Below, one piece after another: positions 43,380 through 51,331 of a stretch of DNA of 64,000 nt. Every line of letters starts with the position of its first letter. Within the stretch, counting starts at the first letter, position 1. The translations under genes and the position numbers were made by a program. The stretch spans positions 62,001 through 126,000 of the forward strand of contig JACPBY010000005.1 of assembly GCA_016180065.1 (NCBI GenBank), in the 5' to 3' direction. The notes beneath the pieces are model-generated. The model searched no databases, was not told the origin of the DNA, and saw only the letters and a list, made by a program, of their open reading frames with translations. The stretch comes from Candidatus Woesearchaeota archaeon (GTDB lineage Archaea; Nanobdellota; Nanobdellia; Woesearchaeales; UBA10216).

Positions 43380-44165
43380 TCAATCAGTGATAGCCTGAAA
43401 ATAATGCCTGCTCTGGCCCCCGTCAACAGGAAAAATAGAGCCCTGGCAGAACTTTGCCTGCTCAGAGCACAGAACAGCAACCATAGCGCCAATGTCGCCA
43501 GGCTCGCCAAACTTCCCGAGCGGACACCGGTCTTCCAGATATTTGCGCACATGCTCCGGCCTCTCTTTCAGGGCAATGTCCCAAGCCCCGCCTTTAGTAA
43601 AGATGGCCCCCGGCGCAACGCCGCTCATGACTATGCCTGTCTTTGCCAAAACGCGGCCCATGCTCCTCGTGTAAGCAGCGAAGGCCGCCTTGACAGTGCA
43701 GTAAGGCACAGGACCGCTGTTCTCGAAAGACGCTATCGAAAGGACATTAACTATCCTCCCCCACTTATTCCGCTCCATTTGAGGAATAACAAGGTTATTC
43801 AGCTCAATGGCAACCTCAAGGTTAAGCCTGAACATCTTCCTCCACTCCCGGACAGGTATGAAAGGGTCCCTCAGCTCAAGGGTATCACCAAGATTGTTTA
43901 CCAGAATGTCAGGAGCACCAAACCTCTTCACAATCCCGCCAAAAGCCTTTCCAGGCCCGCCCTCCTCTGTAAGGTCAGCCGCAAGCATGAAATGGCCATT
44001 CCCAGCCCCGCCCATATCCTCAACAACCTTTTTCAGGTCAGGCTCAGTCCTGGAAACCACAGCCACCTTCACACCTTCCCTTGCCAGGTTAACGGCTATG
44101 GAAGCGCCAATGCCTCGGCCAGCTCCGGTCACTAAAGCTTTTTTCCCCTGCAGACCAAAATCCAT
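43380..44165 (-). CDS. Classical short-chain dehydrogenase/reductase
   Basis: About 261 aa from Met 44165. A TATA-like box at 44205-44214 lies inside the longer frame that begins at 44231, so the shorter form is preferred. FabG-type motifs: TGAGRGIGAS, NNLG (NVLVNNLGD), Ser in VLSIASFENS, YxxxK as YCTVK, and SGVAPGAIFT. It reduces a ketone with NAD(P)H; in this operon it may reduce a branched keto sugar formed by the neighbouring TPP enzyme (inference). Confidence 0.83.
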   Translation of the reverse strand: MDFGLQGKKALVTGAGRGIGASIAVNLAREGVKVAVVSRTEPDLKKVVEDMGGAGNGHFMLAADLTEEGGPGKAFGGIVKRFGAPDILVNNLGDTLELRDPFIPVREWRKMFRLNLEVAIELNNLVIPQMERNKWGRIVNVLSIASFENSGPVPYCTVKAAFAAYTRSMGRVLAKTGIVMSGVAPGAIFTKGGAWDIALKERPEHVRKYLEDRCPLGKFGEPGDIGAMVAVLCSEQAKFCQGSIFPVDGGQSRHYFQAITD

Positions 44166-44204
44166 AGGAAACTTCCCCTCCCAACCGTGAGCATGCAAAG
44201 GGAC

Positions 44205-44214
44205 TATAAATAAG
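44205..44214 (-). promoter_or_regulatory. TATA-like box upstream of the SDR gene at 44165
   Basis: On the minus strand TTATTTATAG lies 40-49 bp before Met 44165 and just before the stop of the upstream SGNH gene. It suggests a start of transcription inside the operon with a short leader. Confidence 0.4.
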
Positions 44215-44224
44215 TTTGCCCGAC

Positions 44225-45289
44225 TCACCAAACAATGCCCGAAGCATTAAGGAAGCCAAACAACTTTTCAGCATAAAACCTTGCCCCGTAGGGGTTCAGG
44301 TGCCTGTCAACATCGTAATAGAGCTTATGATTTTTGTTCTCGGCAACCAAAAGCGGGAGCGGCTTGAACACAAAAACGCCTTTGGCTGAGTCCAAAAAGC
44401 CCAGCTCGCCAGGCACCATGGTGATATTAATAATGCCGGAATCTGTGCTGTGCTTCCTTAACAGCCTGCTTAATGCCCCACCATCAACCTCATGGTCGCC
44501 AGGCAGGATTGAAACAACAAAAGAGATGTTGCGCGAGGCAGCCACATCGATCATCTTCCGGAGCATGCCCTTTGTTTCATCCCATGCGAGCCTTATCTGG
44601 CTGCCAGGCTCTTTAAGGTATAAGCCGTCGTTTGCAAGCCCCAGCTCGCCAGGCTCAAGCCCGGCTTTCACGCCCCTCAACGACTTGGCAAAGAGGGCGT
44701 AAAGATGAAAATGGGAGCTCAAATAAACCCTGAGCTTCCTGAGCTTCACAGAGGAATTTAACGGCTTTAAAACAAGCTCATTGCCCTGCAAAACTGACAA
44801 GTCATGCCTCAGGTTGTCAGAAGGGTCGTTGCTGTAAAAACTAAGAAGCACAATGTCAGGATTATACTTCAGGCCCTCCCTCATCAGGAAAATAAGCTCC
44901 TGCTCAGTTCCATAGCCGCCAACGCCTGCATTGATGACCTCATAGGAATATGGGCTTTCCCTGTTGCTGTTGAGCATGTGCTCAAGCATTCCGGGAATTG
45001 TTTCGTTTTGCTTCAGGCCAATGCCGAAAGTGAAGGAGTCCCCAAGCATGAGAATTCTTCTGACTCCATCTGGTTTTTCATAGCTGCGCTCATCATCACG
45101 AAGCCCCTTCGAGTTTATGTAAACGCCATGCGTGAATTCTTTCCTGAGATATTGTGAATGAACATCCGGAATCTGGCTGAACCCAAGATAAGAATCCGGC
45201 TGGGTGAAGTTCAGCTCCTGCGGGTAGAAAACGCGCAGCGCAATCTCCAAAGCAGAAAAAACCAGCGCAAACGCAACTGCCAAAAGCAC
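44225..45289 (-). CDS. Membrane-anchored SGNH/GDSL hydrolase-fold protein
   Basis: A 354-aa protein with one N-terminal helix (LLAVAFALVFSALEIALRVF). An SGNH domain follows: block I LGDSFTFGIG with the catalytic Ser, block II Gly in NAGVGGYGTEQE, block III Asn in SFYSNDPSDN, and the Asp-His pair in DRHLNPYGARFYAEKL. It likely acts outside the membrane as an esterase or O-acyltransferase partner on a glycan. The visible start is GTG 45289; no ATG occurs upstream before a stop, so the first residues are uncertain. Confidence 0.78.
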   Translation of the reverse strand: MLLAVAFALVFSALEIALRVFYPQELNFTQPDSYLGFSQIPDVHSQYLRKEFTHGVYINSKGLRDDERSYEKPDGVRRILMLGDSFTFGIGLKQNETIPGMLEHMLNSNRESPYSYEVINAGVGGYGTEQELIFLMREGLKYNPDIVLLSFYSNDPSDNLRHDLSVLQGNELVLKPLNSSVKLRKLRVYLSSHFHLYALFAKSLRGVKAGLEPGELGLANDGLYLKEPGSQIRLAWDETKGMLRKMIDVAASRNISFVVSILPGDHEVDGGALSRLLRKHSTDSGIINITMVPGELGFLDSAKGVFVFKPLPLLVAENKNHKLYYDVDRHLNPYGARFYAEKLFGFLNASGIVW

Positions 45290-45345
45290 CAGGTTCTTCA
45301 GCAGACCCTTCCCAGACTTCAGCTTACATCCCCCACATCATGCAA

Positions 45346-46581
45346 TCATATGAACCCCAGAGGAACAAGCACCCTCTTCGGGTTGAGCAAAAAAACCTTG
45401 GGCAGGATAATGCGCGCATTGTCCACAGCGGTTATTACAACAACAGACTCACTGAAGTCACTCACTGAATCAGGCCTCTTTATTCCAACCCCGAGATTCG
45501 CATAGTAAAGGCCGTCCTTTTCAGGATTATCATCAAGAATTGCTGCAAAGCCTGACAGGTCATCCCCCATATGATAGCCCAGCAGGGGCAGCATGTTGGA
45601 AGCGCCGTAACCGTAAATTACGCTGCCCTTAAAAGCCTCAAGGCACTTATTCACAAAGCCCAGGGATTCCTTGAATGCACGGTAGTGCTCCAAAACCAGT
45701 TCGCGGGTAAGCAAAGGCGCTTCAGGCAAAAACCTGCCCTGCCAGGCTACCGAGCGTGAGGGATTTTTCCTGAACACAATCATCAAATCCCCCCAGTGAT
45801 GATAATTGACCTTATAAGCCAGCAATTCAGCGCCTAACTCAGAGAGCATACGGATAACAGACCGGAGGGAAAAATAGTTGTAATGCTGGTGAAAAATCTG
45901 GTCAAACCTGGCATCCCGGACCATGCTTTCAAGGCCCGGGAACTGAAAGCCAAACAGCGTGTTTTCCGTGGAATTTTCAAACAAGGTTTTGATGAGCCAT
46001 TTCGGGTCCTTGATGTGCTCAAGCGTTTCGCTGCTTAACACCAAATCATGGTCAAAGGAAATGCTATGCTTTGCAACAGCGTTCTCAAACAAGTCACCAA
46101 TCACGGTTATTTTACCACCGGACATTTCACTCTCCCTGCCTGCAAGAACAGGGTCTATGCCCAGCAGCTTCTTTGCCTTCCCGCTTAATTTTTTCAGCAT
46201 ATACAAGTCGTTGCAGCCTATGTCAGCAATGATGCCATAATCCATTTCCTTACTGACGCTCCCGATAAAATCAAGAAAGGAGTCAATTGCCGGGCCGGCT
46301 GTCTTGCTCTGGGAAGTGCGAAACGAGTAGCCGCCGCCGGAATACAAAAACTCAGGCGCAATAATGTTCAGAATCTGGCCATGGCCGCAAACATTGCACA
46401 GGCAAAACTCCTGGTCAACAAAGCCAGCCCTGCCGGAAACCGGCTTCCGCGTGTAAAGCTCTGTAAGGGGCAAGCCGGGCAGCCTTATAAGAGGCTTACC
46501 AACAGGCGAATCGCACACGACGCATACCTCCCTTTTTTCGTAATGAACCTGCCTGAAAACCTCAACATCCTCAACAACCAT
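45346..46581 (-). CDS. TylC3-type NDP-sugar C-methyltransferase
   Basis: A 411-aa protein with the three-part layout of sugar C-methyltransferases: zinc-binding N-terminal domain (CVVCDSPVGK, FCLCNVCGHGQ), SAM-binding fold (IADIGCNDLYMLKKL, LGIDPV), and the C-terminal Methyltransf_14 domain (IYGYGASNMLPLLGYHM). It methylates a carbon next to the keto group of a 4-keto-6-deoxy sugar nucleotide. It is a distant paralogue of the methyltransferase half of the 27406 fusion, suggesting two C-methylated sugars or two successive methylations. Four bases separate its start from the upstream ADH stop. Confidence 0.82.
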   Translation of the reverse strand: MVVEDVEVFRQVHYEKREVCVVCDSPVGKPLIRLPGLPLTELYTRKPVSGRAGFVDQEFCLCNVCGHGQILNIIAPEFLYSGGGYSFRTSQSKTAGPAIDSFLDFIGSVSKEMDYGIIADIGCNDLYMLKKLSGKAKKLLGIDPVLAGRESEMSGGKITVIGDLFENAVAKHSISFDHDLVLSSETLEHIKDPKWLIKTLFENSTENTLFGFQFPGLESMVRDARFDQIFHQHYNYFSLRSVIRMLSELGAELLAYKVNYHHWGDLMIVFRKNPSRSVAWQGRFLPEAPLLTRELVLEHYRAFKESLGFVNKCLEAFKGSVIYGYGASNMLPLLGYHMGDDLSGFAAILDDNPEKDGLYYANLGVGIKRPDSVSDFSESVVVITAVDNARIILPKVFLLNPKRVLVPLGFI

Positions 46582-46585
46582 GCAG

Positions 46586-47626
46586 CTACACCTCTCCCAG
46601 CCGTATCACAGCCCTGCCAACATTTCCGCTTTCAAGCTCAGCAAGCGCATCATTAATATTGTCAAGGCTGTATGTGTGGGTAATAAGCCCGTCAAGCCTT
46701 AACTTCCCGGCAAGATACTGGCCGGCATAGAACGGGATATCCTCATCAGTATGTGTTTCTCCCCCATGAGTCCCAAGCAGTTTCTTCCCAAAAATCAGGC
46801 CGTAAGGGTCAATGCCCACTTTCTCTCCCTTCCTGATGTTGCCTGCAAGGACCGCAGTGCCGCCATTCCTTATGGCCTCAAATGAAAGCTCCATCACGCT
46901 CCTGACCCCGGAAGACTCAATTGCAAAATCAACGCCCTGCCCCTGCGTGAGTTCCCTTAACTTCTCAAGCACATTGCCTTCAGAGCCGTCTATCGTGTGG
47001 GTTGCGCCCAGCTTCATCGCCAGGCTGAGCTTTTGCTTCCTGATGTCAATGCCAATAATCTTTCCGCAGCCAACTGAAGCAGCATAAAGCACCGCACTTA
47101 AGCCAACACCACCCAAGCCAAAGACCGCAAGGGTGCTGCCTGGCTGGGCCTTAAGAGTGTTCCTGACCATTCCGGCGCCGGTTATCACAGCACAACCCAG
47201 AAGGGCGGCAATGTCAGCAGGAACTTTTTCAGGAATTTTTGTGATGCGGTTTTCTGAAACAACAGAATGCGTTGAAAAAGTCGTGACAGCGCCGGCATTT
47301 ACCTTTTTCCCGCCAAGCGAGTATTGCGAAGAAGGAACTTCAAGCCCCGACCCTTTCATCCATGAAAGCACCACATAATCGCCGGGCTTGACCTTGGTAA
47401 CGCCCCCGCCAATTTCCTGGACAATGCCGGATGCCTCATGGCCAAGCAGATGGGGAAGAAAGCGGTCAGGGCCCTTGACACCCTTAACCTCATTAAGCTG
47501 GGTCTGGCAGATTCCGCTTGAAAGGACCTTGACAAGAACCTGGCCCTGCCCAAGCGCAGGGGTTTCAAGCTCCTCAACCACCAACGGCTTGTGCTGCTCG
47601 TAAAGAACTGCTGCACGGGTTTTCAT
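46586..47626 (-). CDS. MDR-family (zinc) alcohol dehydrogenase
   Basis: A 346-aa medium-chain dehydrogenase: catalytic-zinc Cys in SSGICQTQLNE, GHEASGIV, and the nucleotide-binding motif FGLGGVGLSAV. The region that normally holds four Cys for the structural zinc reads SWMKGSGLEVPSSQY and has none, so only the catalytic zinc is expected. The pattern resembles class III-like dehydrogenases. Substrate unknown; oxidation of a sugar hydroxyl is plausible from the operon. Confidence 0.82.
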   Translation of the reverse strand: MKTRAAVLYEQHKPLVVEELETPALGQGQVLVKVLSSGICQTQLNEVKGVKGPDRFLPHLLGHEASGIVQEIGGGVTKVKPGDYVVLSWMKGSGLEVPSSQYSLGGKKVNAGAVTTFSTHSVVSENRITKIPEKVPADIAALLGCAVITGAGMVRNTLKAQPGSTLAVFGLGGVGLSAVLYAASVGCGKIIGIDIRKQKLSLAMKLGATHTIDGSEGNVLEKLRELTQGQGVDFAIESSGVRSVMELSFEAIRNGGTAVLAGNIRKGEKVGIDPYGLIFGKKLLGTHGGETHTDEDIPFYAGQYLAGKLRLDGLITHTYSLDNINDALAELESGNVGRAVIRLGEV

Positions 47627-47695
47627 TTTGCAACCATTTATATTAAGTGAAGTTTGCTGAAGGCGAACCGCAACTGGCGAAGCAACACGACGTAT

Positions 47696-48349
47696 TCAAG
47701 GGATGAACCAGTAATAATCCCCCGTATAGCCAACCTCCCTGAACAGCTTTTTCCATTCATCAACATGCATGAAAGTCTCAGCTGTTATGTTCCACTTCTT
47801 CATCCTGGCCTCTTCCTCAGGGGTTCTCCACGCGTCAACAGTCAGAAACGCGTGATTGCCAACGCGCTGAATCTCCCTCAAGGCCTGCCTGCACTCCTCA
47901 AGCTCAAGGTTATGGATTGTGTTGATTGAAACAACAAGGTCAAATGACTTGCCGCCAAACATTGAAAGGTCTTTGGCATTGCCAACCTGGAGGAAAGGCC
48001 TGACATCTTCCATTGCATTGTCAAGGGCATACTGGGAAATGTCAATGCCCGCAACAGTAATTCCCGGGACAACCTGCCTCAAGTCGTGAAGCATAAAACC
48101 CTTGGCACAGCCAACATCAAGCACCCTGCTCTTAGCCGCCAGGCCGTAATGCTTCACAAAGCGCGGCAAGACAGAAACCCACCTGCCATCATACCTGTAG
48201 CCTCCATAGCCCCTGTTTCTCGGGCCGTCAAAATAGTCCCTGCCAAACTGCTTTGCAGCAAGCCTGTCCTCTGCAGTCATGGTTGCAGCCCTTTCATCAG
48301 GATTGCGCTTTGCCCTCGGGTAAAGGTCAAGAAGGTCAATCTCAGCCAT
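47696..48349 (-). CDS. SAM-dependent class I methyltransferase
   Basis: About 217 aa from Met 48349, which lies 22-31 bp downstream of a TATA box; the longer frame to 48514 runs through both divergent promoters and is not real. Motif I is VLDVGCAKGFMLHDL, with GIDISQYALDNA and SINTIHNLE following. It may methylate a sugar, lipid or small molecule. It heads the long minus-strand sugar operon. Confidence 0.8.
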   Translation of the reverse strand: MAEIDLLDLYPRAKRNPDERAATMTAEDRLAAKQFGRDYFDGPRNRGYGGYRYDGRWVSVLPRFVKHYGLAAKSRVLDVGCAKGFMLHDLRQVVPGITVAGIDISQYALDNAMEDVRPFLQVGNAKDLSMFGGKSFDLVVSINTIHNLELEECRQALREIQRVGNHAFLTVDAWRTPEEEARMKKWNITAETFMHVDEWKKLFREVGYTGDYYWFIP

Positions 48350-48370
48350 AAGAAGAGCAATCCAGCCGAA

Positions 48371-48380
48371 TTTTATAAAG
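48371..48380 (-). promoter_or_regulatory. TATA box for the methyltransferase operon (minus strand)
   Basis: CTTTATAAAA on the minus strand ends 22 bp before Met 48349. Together with 48391-48400 it forms a compact divergent promoter of under 80 bp. Confidence 0.6.
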
Positions 48381-48390
48381 GTTACGGAAA

Positions 48391-48400
48391 CATATTTAAA
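48391..48400 (+). promoter_or_regulatory. TATA box for the GT2 gene at 48425
   Basis: CATATTTAAA ends 25 bp before ATG 48425, leaderless spacing. It lies back-to-back with the minus-strand box at 48371-48380. Confidence 0.6.
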
Positions 48401-48424
48401 GCCCGCAAAAGCCTCTGAAAAACG

Positions 48425-49315
48425 ATGAACATAGCTGTCAGCATACCCGCATATAATGAGGAAGCAACGATAGCCGGTGTTGTAAGAACCGCAAAGGAAG
48501 TGCTGGGAAAGCACCGCAGCTACAGCTACCGCATCATGGTCGTGGACGACGGCTCAACAGACAAGACAGCGGAAATCGCGAGAAGGGAGGGGGCAACTGT
48601 GCATTCCCACCCGAGAAACTACGGCCTTGCCGAAACATTCAGGACAGAAATACAGCAGTTCCTGAAGCTAAAGCCCGAAGCAGAGGTAATGGTGCACATT
48701 GACGCTGACGGCCAGTACAAGGCAGAGGAAATACCGCTGCTCCTGCAGAAGATAGAAGAGGGCTGCGACTTCGTTCTTGGCTCAAGGTTCAAGGGGCACA
48801 TAGAAAGGATGCCACTCATCAACAGGCTTGGCAACAAGGCGTTCGCAGCAGTAATTTCAAGAATAACAAGAACAAGAATCTCAGACCCGCAAACAGGCTT
48901 CAGGGCGTTCACCAGGGAGGTTGCAGAGGGAATACAGTTAATCTCAAACCACACCTACACGCAGGAGCAGGTAATCAGGGTTGTGAAAGGCAAGTTCAGG
49001 GTAACCGAGGTGCCGGTCTACTTCGCAGAAAGAAAAGGAAAAAGCAGGCTCATAAGAAACCCGTTCGGGTACGCCATAAGGGCATGGATAAACATCCTGC
49101 GCATACTCAGGGACTACGAGCCACTGAAATTCTTCGGCATGGCAGGAGGGCTTATGTTCATTGCAGGGTTTGCGCTCGGCCTGAGGCTGCTTTACTTTTA
49201 CTTCACAACAGGAATAGTGGGCCACATTCCAAGCCTGATATTAAGCATGCTCCTAATGAGCGTGGGCGTGCAGGTCATAACATTCGGGTTTTTGGCGGAT
49301 ATGATTAAAAAGTAG
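48425..49315 (+). CDS. Family 2 glycosyltransferase with C-terminal membrane helices
   Basis: A 296-aa GT2 protein: VSIPAYNEEATIAG, VVDDGSTDKTAE, the metal motif HIDADGQYK, FVLGSRFKG and the acceptor-side DPQTGFRAF. Two C-terminal helices follow (FFGMAGGLMFIAGFALGL and SLILSMLLMSVGVQV). This layout matches polyprenyl-phosphate glycosyltransferases such as GtrB/DPM-like proteins. It probably starts lipid-linked sugar donor synthesis at the cytoplasmic side. Confidence 0.86.
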   Translation: MNIAVSIPAYNEEATIAGVVRTAKEVLGKHRSYSYRIMVVDDGSTDKTAEIARREGATVHSHPRNYGLAETFRTEIQQFLKLKPEAEVMVHIDADGQYKAEEIPLLLQKIEEGCDFVLGSRFKGHIERMPLINRLGNKAFAAVISRITRTRISDPQTGFRAFTREVAEGIQLISNHTYTQEQVIRVVKGKFRVTEVPVYFAERKGKSRLIRNPFGYAIRAWINILRILRDYEPLKFFGMAGGLMFIAGFALGLRLLYFYFTTGIVGHIPSLILSMLLMSVGVQVITFGFLADMIKK

Positions 49316-49319
49316 GAAA

Positions 49320-49429
49320 ACGAAAGCCGTAATCCTGTGCGGCGGAAGGGAACAAGGTTCAGGGAATATCCTGAAGAGATACCAAATCTCTCACTCATGC
49401 AGGGAAAGCCCACCTGCCATTGCCAATAA
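49320..49429 (+). pseudogene. Remnant of a sugar-nucleotidyltransferase N-terminus
   Basis: Translation of 49323 onward gives KAVILCGG, the start of sugar-1-phosphate nucleotidyltransferases. One base appears lost near 49344-49350. In the next frame it continues TRFREYPEEIP, then LMQGKP, before TAA at 49427. The codon before KAV is ACG, where ATG is expected. So a start-codon change, a one-base loss and truncation after ~35 codons mark a decayed gene. It abuts the ATPase/VapBC segment, which may have replaced the rest. Confidence 0.55.
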
Positions 49430-49459
49430 GACAAAACAATTATTTTGCGTTATTTTTTT

Positions 49460-49478
49460 AAAATAACTAAGTTATTTT
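49460..49478 (+). promoter_or_regulatory. Palindromic candidate operator upstream of the AAA ATPase
   Basis: AAAATAAC-TAA-GTTATTTT is an 8-bp perfect inverted repeat with a 3-nt centre, 16 bp upstream of the TATA box at 49494. The motif TTATTTTG also occurs twice more in the preceding 40 bp. It may bind a dimeric regulator; AT-rich chance symmetry is possible. Confidence 0.4.
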
Positions 49479-49493
49479 GTCTAAAATGGAAAA

Positions 49494-49503
49494 ATTTATA
49501 AAG
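49494..49503 (+). promoter_or_regulatory. TATA box for the AAA ATPase
   Basis: ATTTATAAAG lies 22 bp before ATG 49526. It argues for that ATG over the in-frame GTG at 49520. Confidence 0.6.
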
Positions 49504-49525
49504 CTCTTCCCTCGCTGGTGTGCAC

Positions 49526-50764
49526 ATGAGATACATTGAAAGGGAACTGGAGCCTGAGTTGGACAAGTGGCTGGAAAGCAGAGAAATCCTTGCAGTGAGG
49601 GGGCCCCGGCAGAGCGGCAAAACAACATTGCTCAGAAGGATTGAAGAGAAGCTGAAGGCAATTGGGATTAGTGAAGGCAATATTCATTATGTGAGTTTCG
49701 AGGATGACCTGGAAAGGCTGAAATTCGAGGAAGATGCGAAGGAATTTGTAAGCTTTCACACAGCGTCTGGCGGCAAACACTACTTTCTGCTGGACGAAGT
49801 GCAGTATGTAAAAGACATCGGTAAAAAGCTGAAGGCGGTGTTTGACCTCTTCAGCAACACAAAGCTGGTGATTTCAGGTTCGTCGTCATTTGACTTGACA
49901 AACATGGGTTCGTATCTTGTGGGGAGAATAGTTTTTTTCAATCTTTACCCTTTCAGCTTTTCAGAGTTCCTTAAAGTGAAAGGGGAAAAATACGAAAGCC
50001 TCTACGGGAAGCTGCATATTGACATCAAAAAGAAAAACCTGAAAGTTGTGAAGACTGTTTTTTTGGACGATTTGAACAAATTCCTGCACGAGTATTTGAC
50101 GTATGGTTCTTATCCAAGAATAATCCTGGAAGATAGCCATGAAAAAAAGAAGGAACTGTTAAAAAGCTTGTTCACAACTTACGTTGAAAAGGACATTGTT
50201 TCACTTTATGGCATAAAGTATAGAGAGGGTGTTGTAAAACTCCTTAAGGCTGTTTCCTCAATGCTGGGGAATGTGGTGAATTACGAAACCTTAAGCCTTA
50301 ACTCCGGCCTTAAATACAATGAAGTGAGGGAGGTTCTCCCGCTGCTTGAAGACTCTTTTGTGCTTTTCGTTGTAAGGCCGTTTTACAAAAATCTCCTGAA
50401 TGAATTGAGGAAAAATCCAAAAATATATTTTGTAGACTATGGAATGAGGAACTATCTGCAGGAGAACTTTGAGAGCATGGCTTTTGATGCGCTTTATGAG
50501 AATTTTGTCCACAATCAGTTGAAAAGATACTGCGAGGTTAAATACTGGAGAACCACGTCAAAGACTGAAGTCGATTTCGTTGCAGAGCACAAAGGAGCGC
50601 TGGTGCCGATAGAGGTTAAAACCAAGCCGAAACTTGGGCGCTCTTTGAGAAGCTTTATCCAGACTTATGAGCCAAAAACTGCATTAATGCCAAACCTCAC
50701 TGATGCAGCCAAAAGAAATGTTGGCGGCTGTAATGTTTTTGCAGTGCCGCTTGCATATCTCTGA
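49526..50764 (+). CDS. AAA ATPase with DUF4143 domain
   Basis: About 412 aa. Walker A is GPRQSGKTTLL near residue 25, Walker B YFLLDEVQ near 90, then the sensor SGSSSFDL. The C-terminal DUF4143 region ends in a nuclease-like signature (TSKTEVDFVAEHKGALVPIEVKTK). These proteins are abundant in archaea and some bacteria, often in mobile or toxin-rich segments, and their function is not settled. It sits beside VapBC, not in the glycan operon, and its base composition is lower in GC than its neighbours. It has its own promoter and palindrome. Confidence 0.85.
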   Translation: MRYIERELEPELDKWLESREILAVRGPRQSGKTTLLRRIEEKLKAIGISEGNIHYVSFEDDLERLKFEEDAKEFVSFHTASGGKHYFLLDEVQYVKDIGKKLKAVFDLFSNTKLVISGSSSFDLTNMGSYLVGRIVFFNLYPFSFSEFLKVKGEKYESLYGKLHIDIKKKNLKVVKTVFLDDLNKFLHEYLTYGSYPRIILEDSHEKKKELLKSLFTTYVEKDIVSLYGIKYREGVVKLLKAVSSMLGNVVNYETLSLNSGLKYNEVREVLPLLEDSFVLFVVRPFYKNLLNELRKNPKIYFVDYGMRNYLQENFESMAFDALYENFVHNQLKRYCEVKYWRTTSKTEVDFVAEHKGALVPIEVKTKPKLGRSLRSFIQTYEPKTALMPNLTDAAKRNVGGCNVFAVPLAYL

Positions 50765-50800
50765 CATTACGCTTAATCTCGTCGATTCAAAAAAGAAAAT

Positions 50801-50810
50801 CTTTATAAAG
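50801..50810 (+). promoter_or_regulatory. TATA box for vapB
   Basis: CTTTATAAAG ends 21 bp before ATG 50832. The palindromic CTTTATAAAG itself could be an autoregulatory site for the VapB protein. Confidence 0.55.
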
Positions 50811-50831
50811 TTCAAAAGTTCTTAAGTGCTT

Positions 50832-51104
50832 ATGGGAGAAGTCAAGGTCAGGCTGTCTGATGAAACTGAAGGCGCCTTCAGAAAAAGCGCTATGGAAACA
50901 TTTGGTTACGGCAGAGGCTCGCTTAGCTCAGCGGCTGAAGAAGCGGTTAAAGAATGGGTAGCAGCACGGCCAAAAGCGGCTGAGAAGGCAGAATCGCTTG
51001 GCAAGCTAATTGGTGTATTGAAGCATGTCAAGAAATCGTCTGTGGAGCTACAGCACGAAATAGGAGACATCAGGAGAGCCAGGTATCATGCTCATAGACG
51101 CTAA
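50832..51104 (+). CDS. VapB-like antitoxin
   Basis: About 90 aa from ATG 50832; an in-frame GTG lies six bases upstream. The N-terminus (GEVKVRLSDETEGAFRKSAME) looks like a ribbon-helix-helix or AbrB-like strand for DNA binding, followed by a helical region (SSAAEEAVKEWVAARPKAAEK) and a basic tail that would wrap a toxin. It overlaps the PIN-domain remnant by 17 bp, the usual VapBC layout. Because the toxin is broken, this antitoxin is probably an orphan. Confidence 0.72.
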   Translation: MGEVKVRLSDETEGAFRKSAMETFGYGRGSLSSAAEEAVKEWVAARPKAAEKAESLGKLIGVLKHVKKSSVELQHEIGDIRRARYHAHRR

Positions 51105-51326
51105 CATTTTCCTCGAGCTTCTGCTTGACCAGCAGGAAGCCCAGAAATGCTTGGATTTTCTGGAGAAAGAGTGCTGGCAACCTCGCATATGGCCTCGGGG
51201 CTTGACTATGAAGATGCCCTCACCCTCCAATGCGCCATTTCCAACAATGAAAAAGAAATTGCCAGCTTTGACAAAGATTTTGACAAAACAAAATTAATAA
51301 TCAGGATAGAACCACCAACCGTGTGA
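51088..51326 (+). pseudogene. VapC-like PIN-domain toxin with internal deletion
   Basis: ATG 51088 opens a PIN N-terminus (MLIDANIFLELLLDQQEAQKC) with the first Asp and a Glu, then goes out of register after about 29 residues. In another frame from about 51177 the PIN C-terminus appears (GLDYEDALTLQCAIS, SFDKDFD), ending at TGA 51324. The middle ~50 residues of a ~130-aa VapC are missing, and the two ends are out of frame. No active toxin is expected. If read in the N-terminal frame alone it gives a 69-aa nonsense-tailed product ending at 51297. Confidence 0.7.
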
Positions 51327-51331
51327 GTAAA

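Noticed and set aside
44165..44231. Longer N-terminus (to 44231) for the FabG-like SDR
   Set aside because: A TATA-like box lies inside the extension, and the family N-terminus begins right after Met 44165.
47700..48514. Longer N-terminus (to 48514) for the methyltransferase
   Set aside because: The extension would run through both divergent TATA boxes and into the GT2 gene; Met 48349 fits the promoter spacing.
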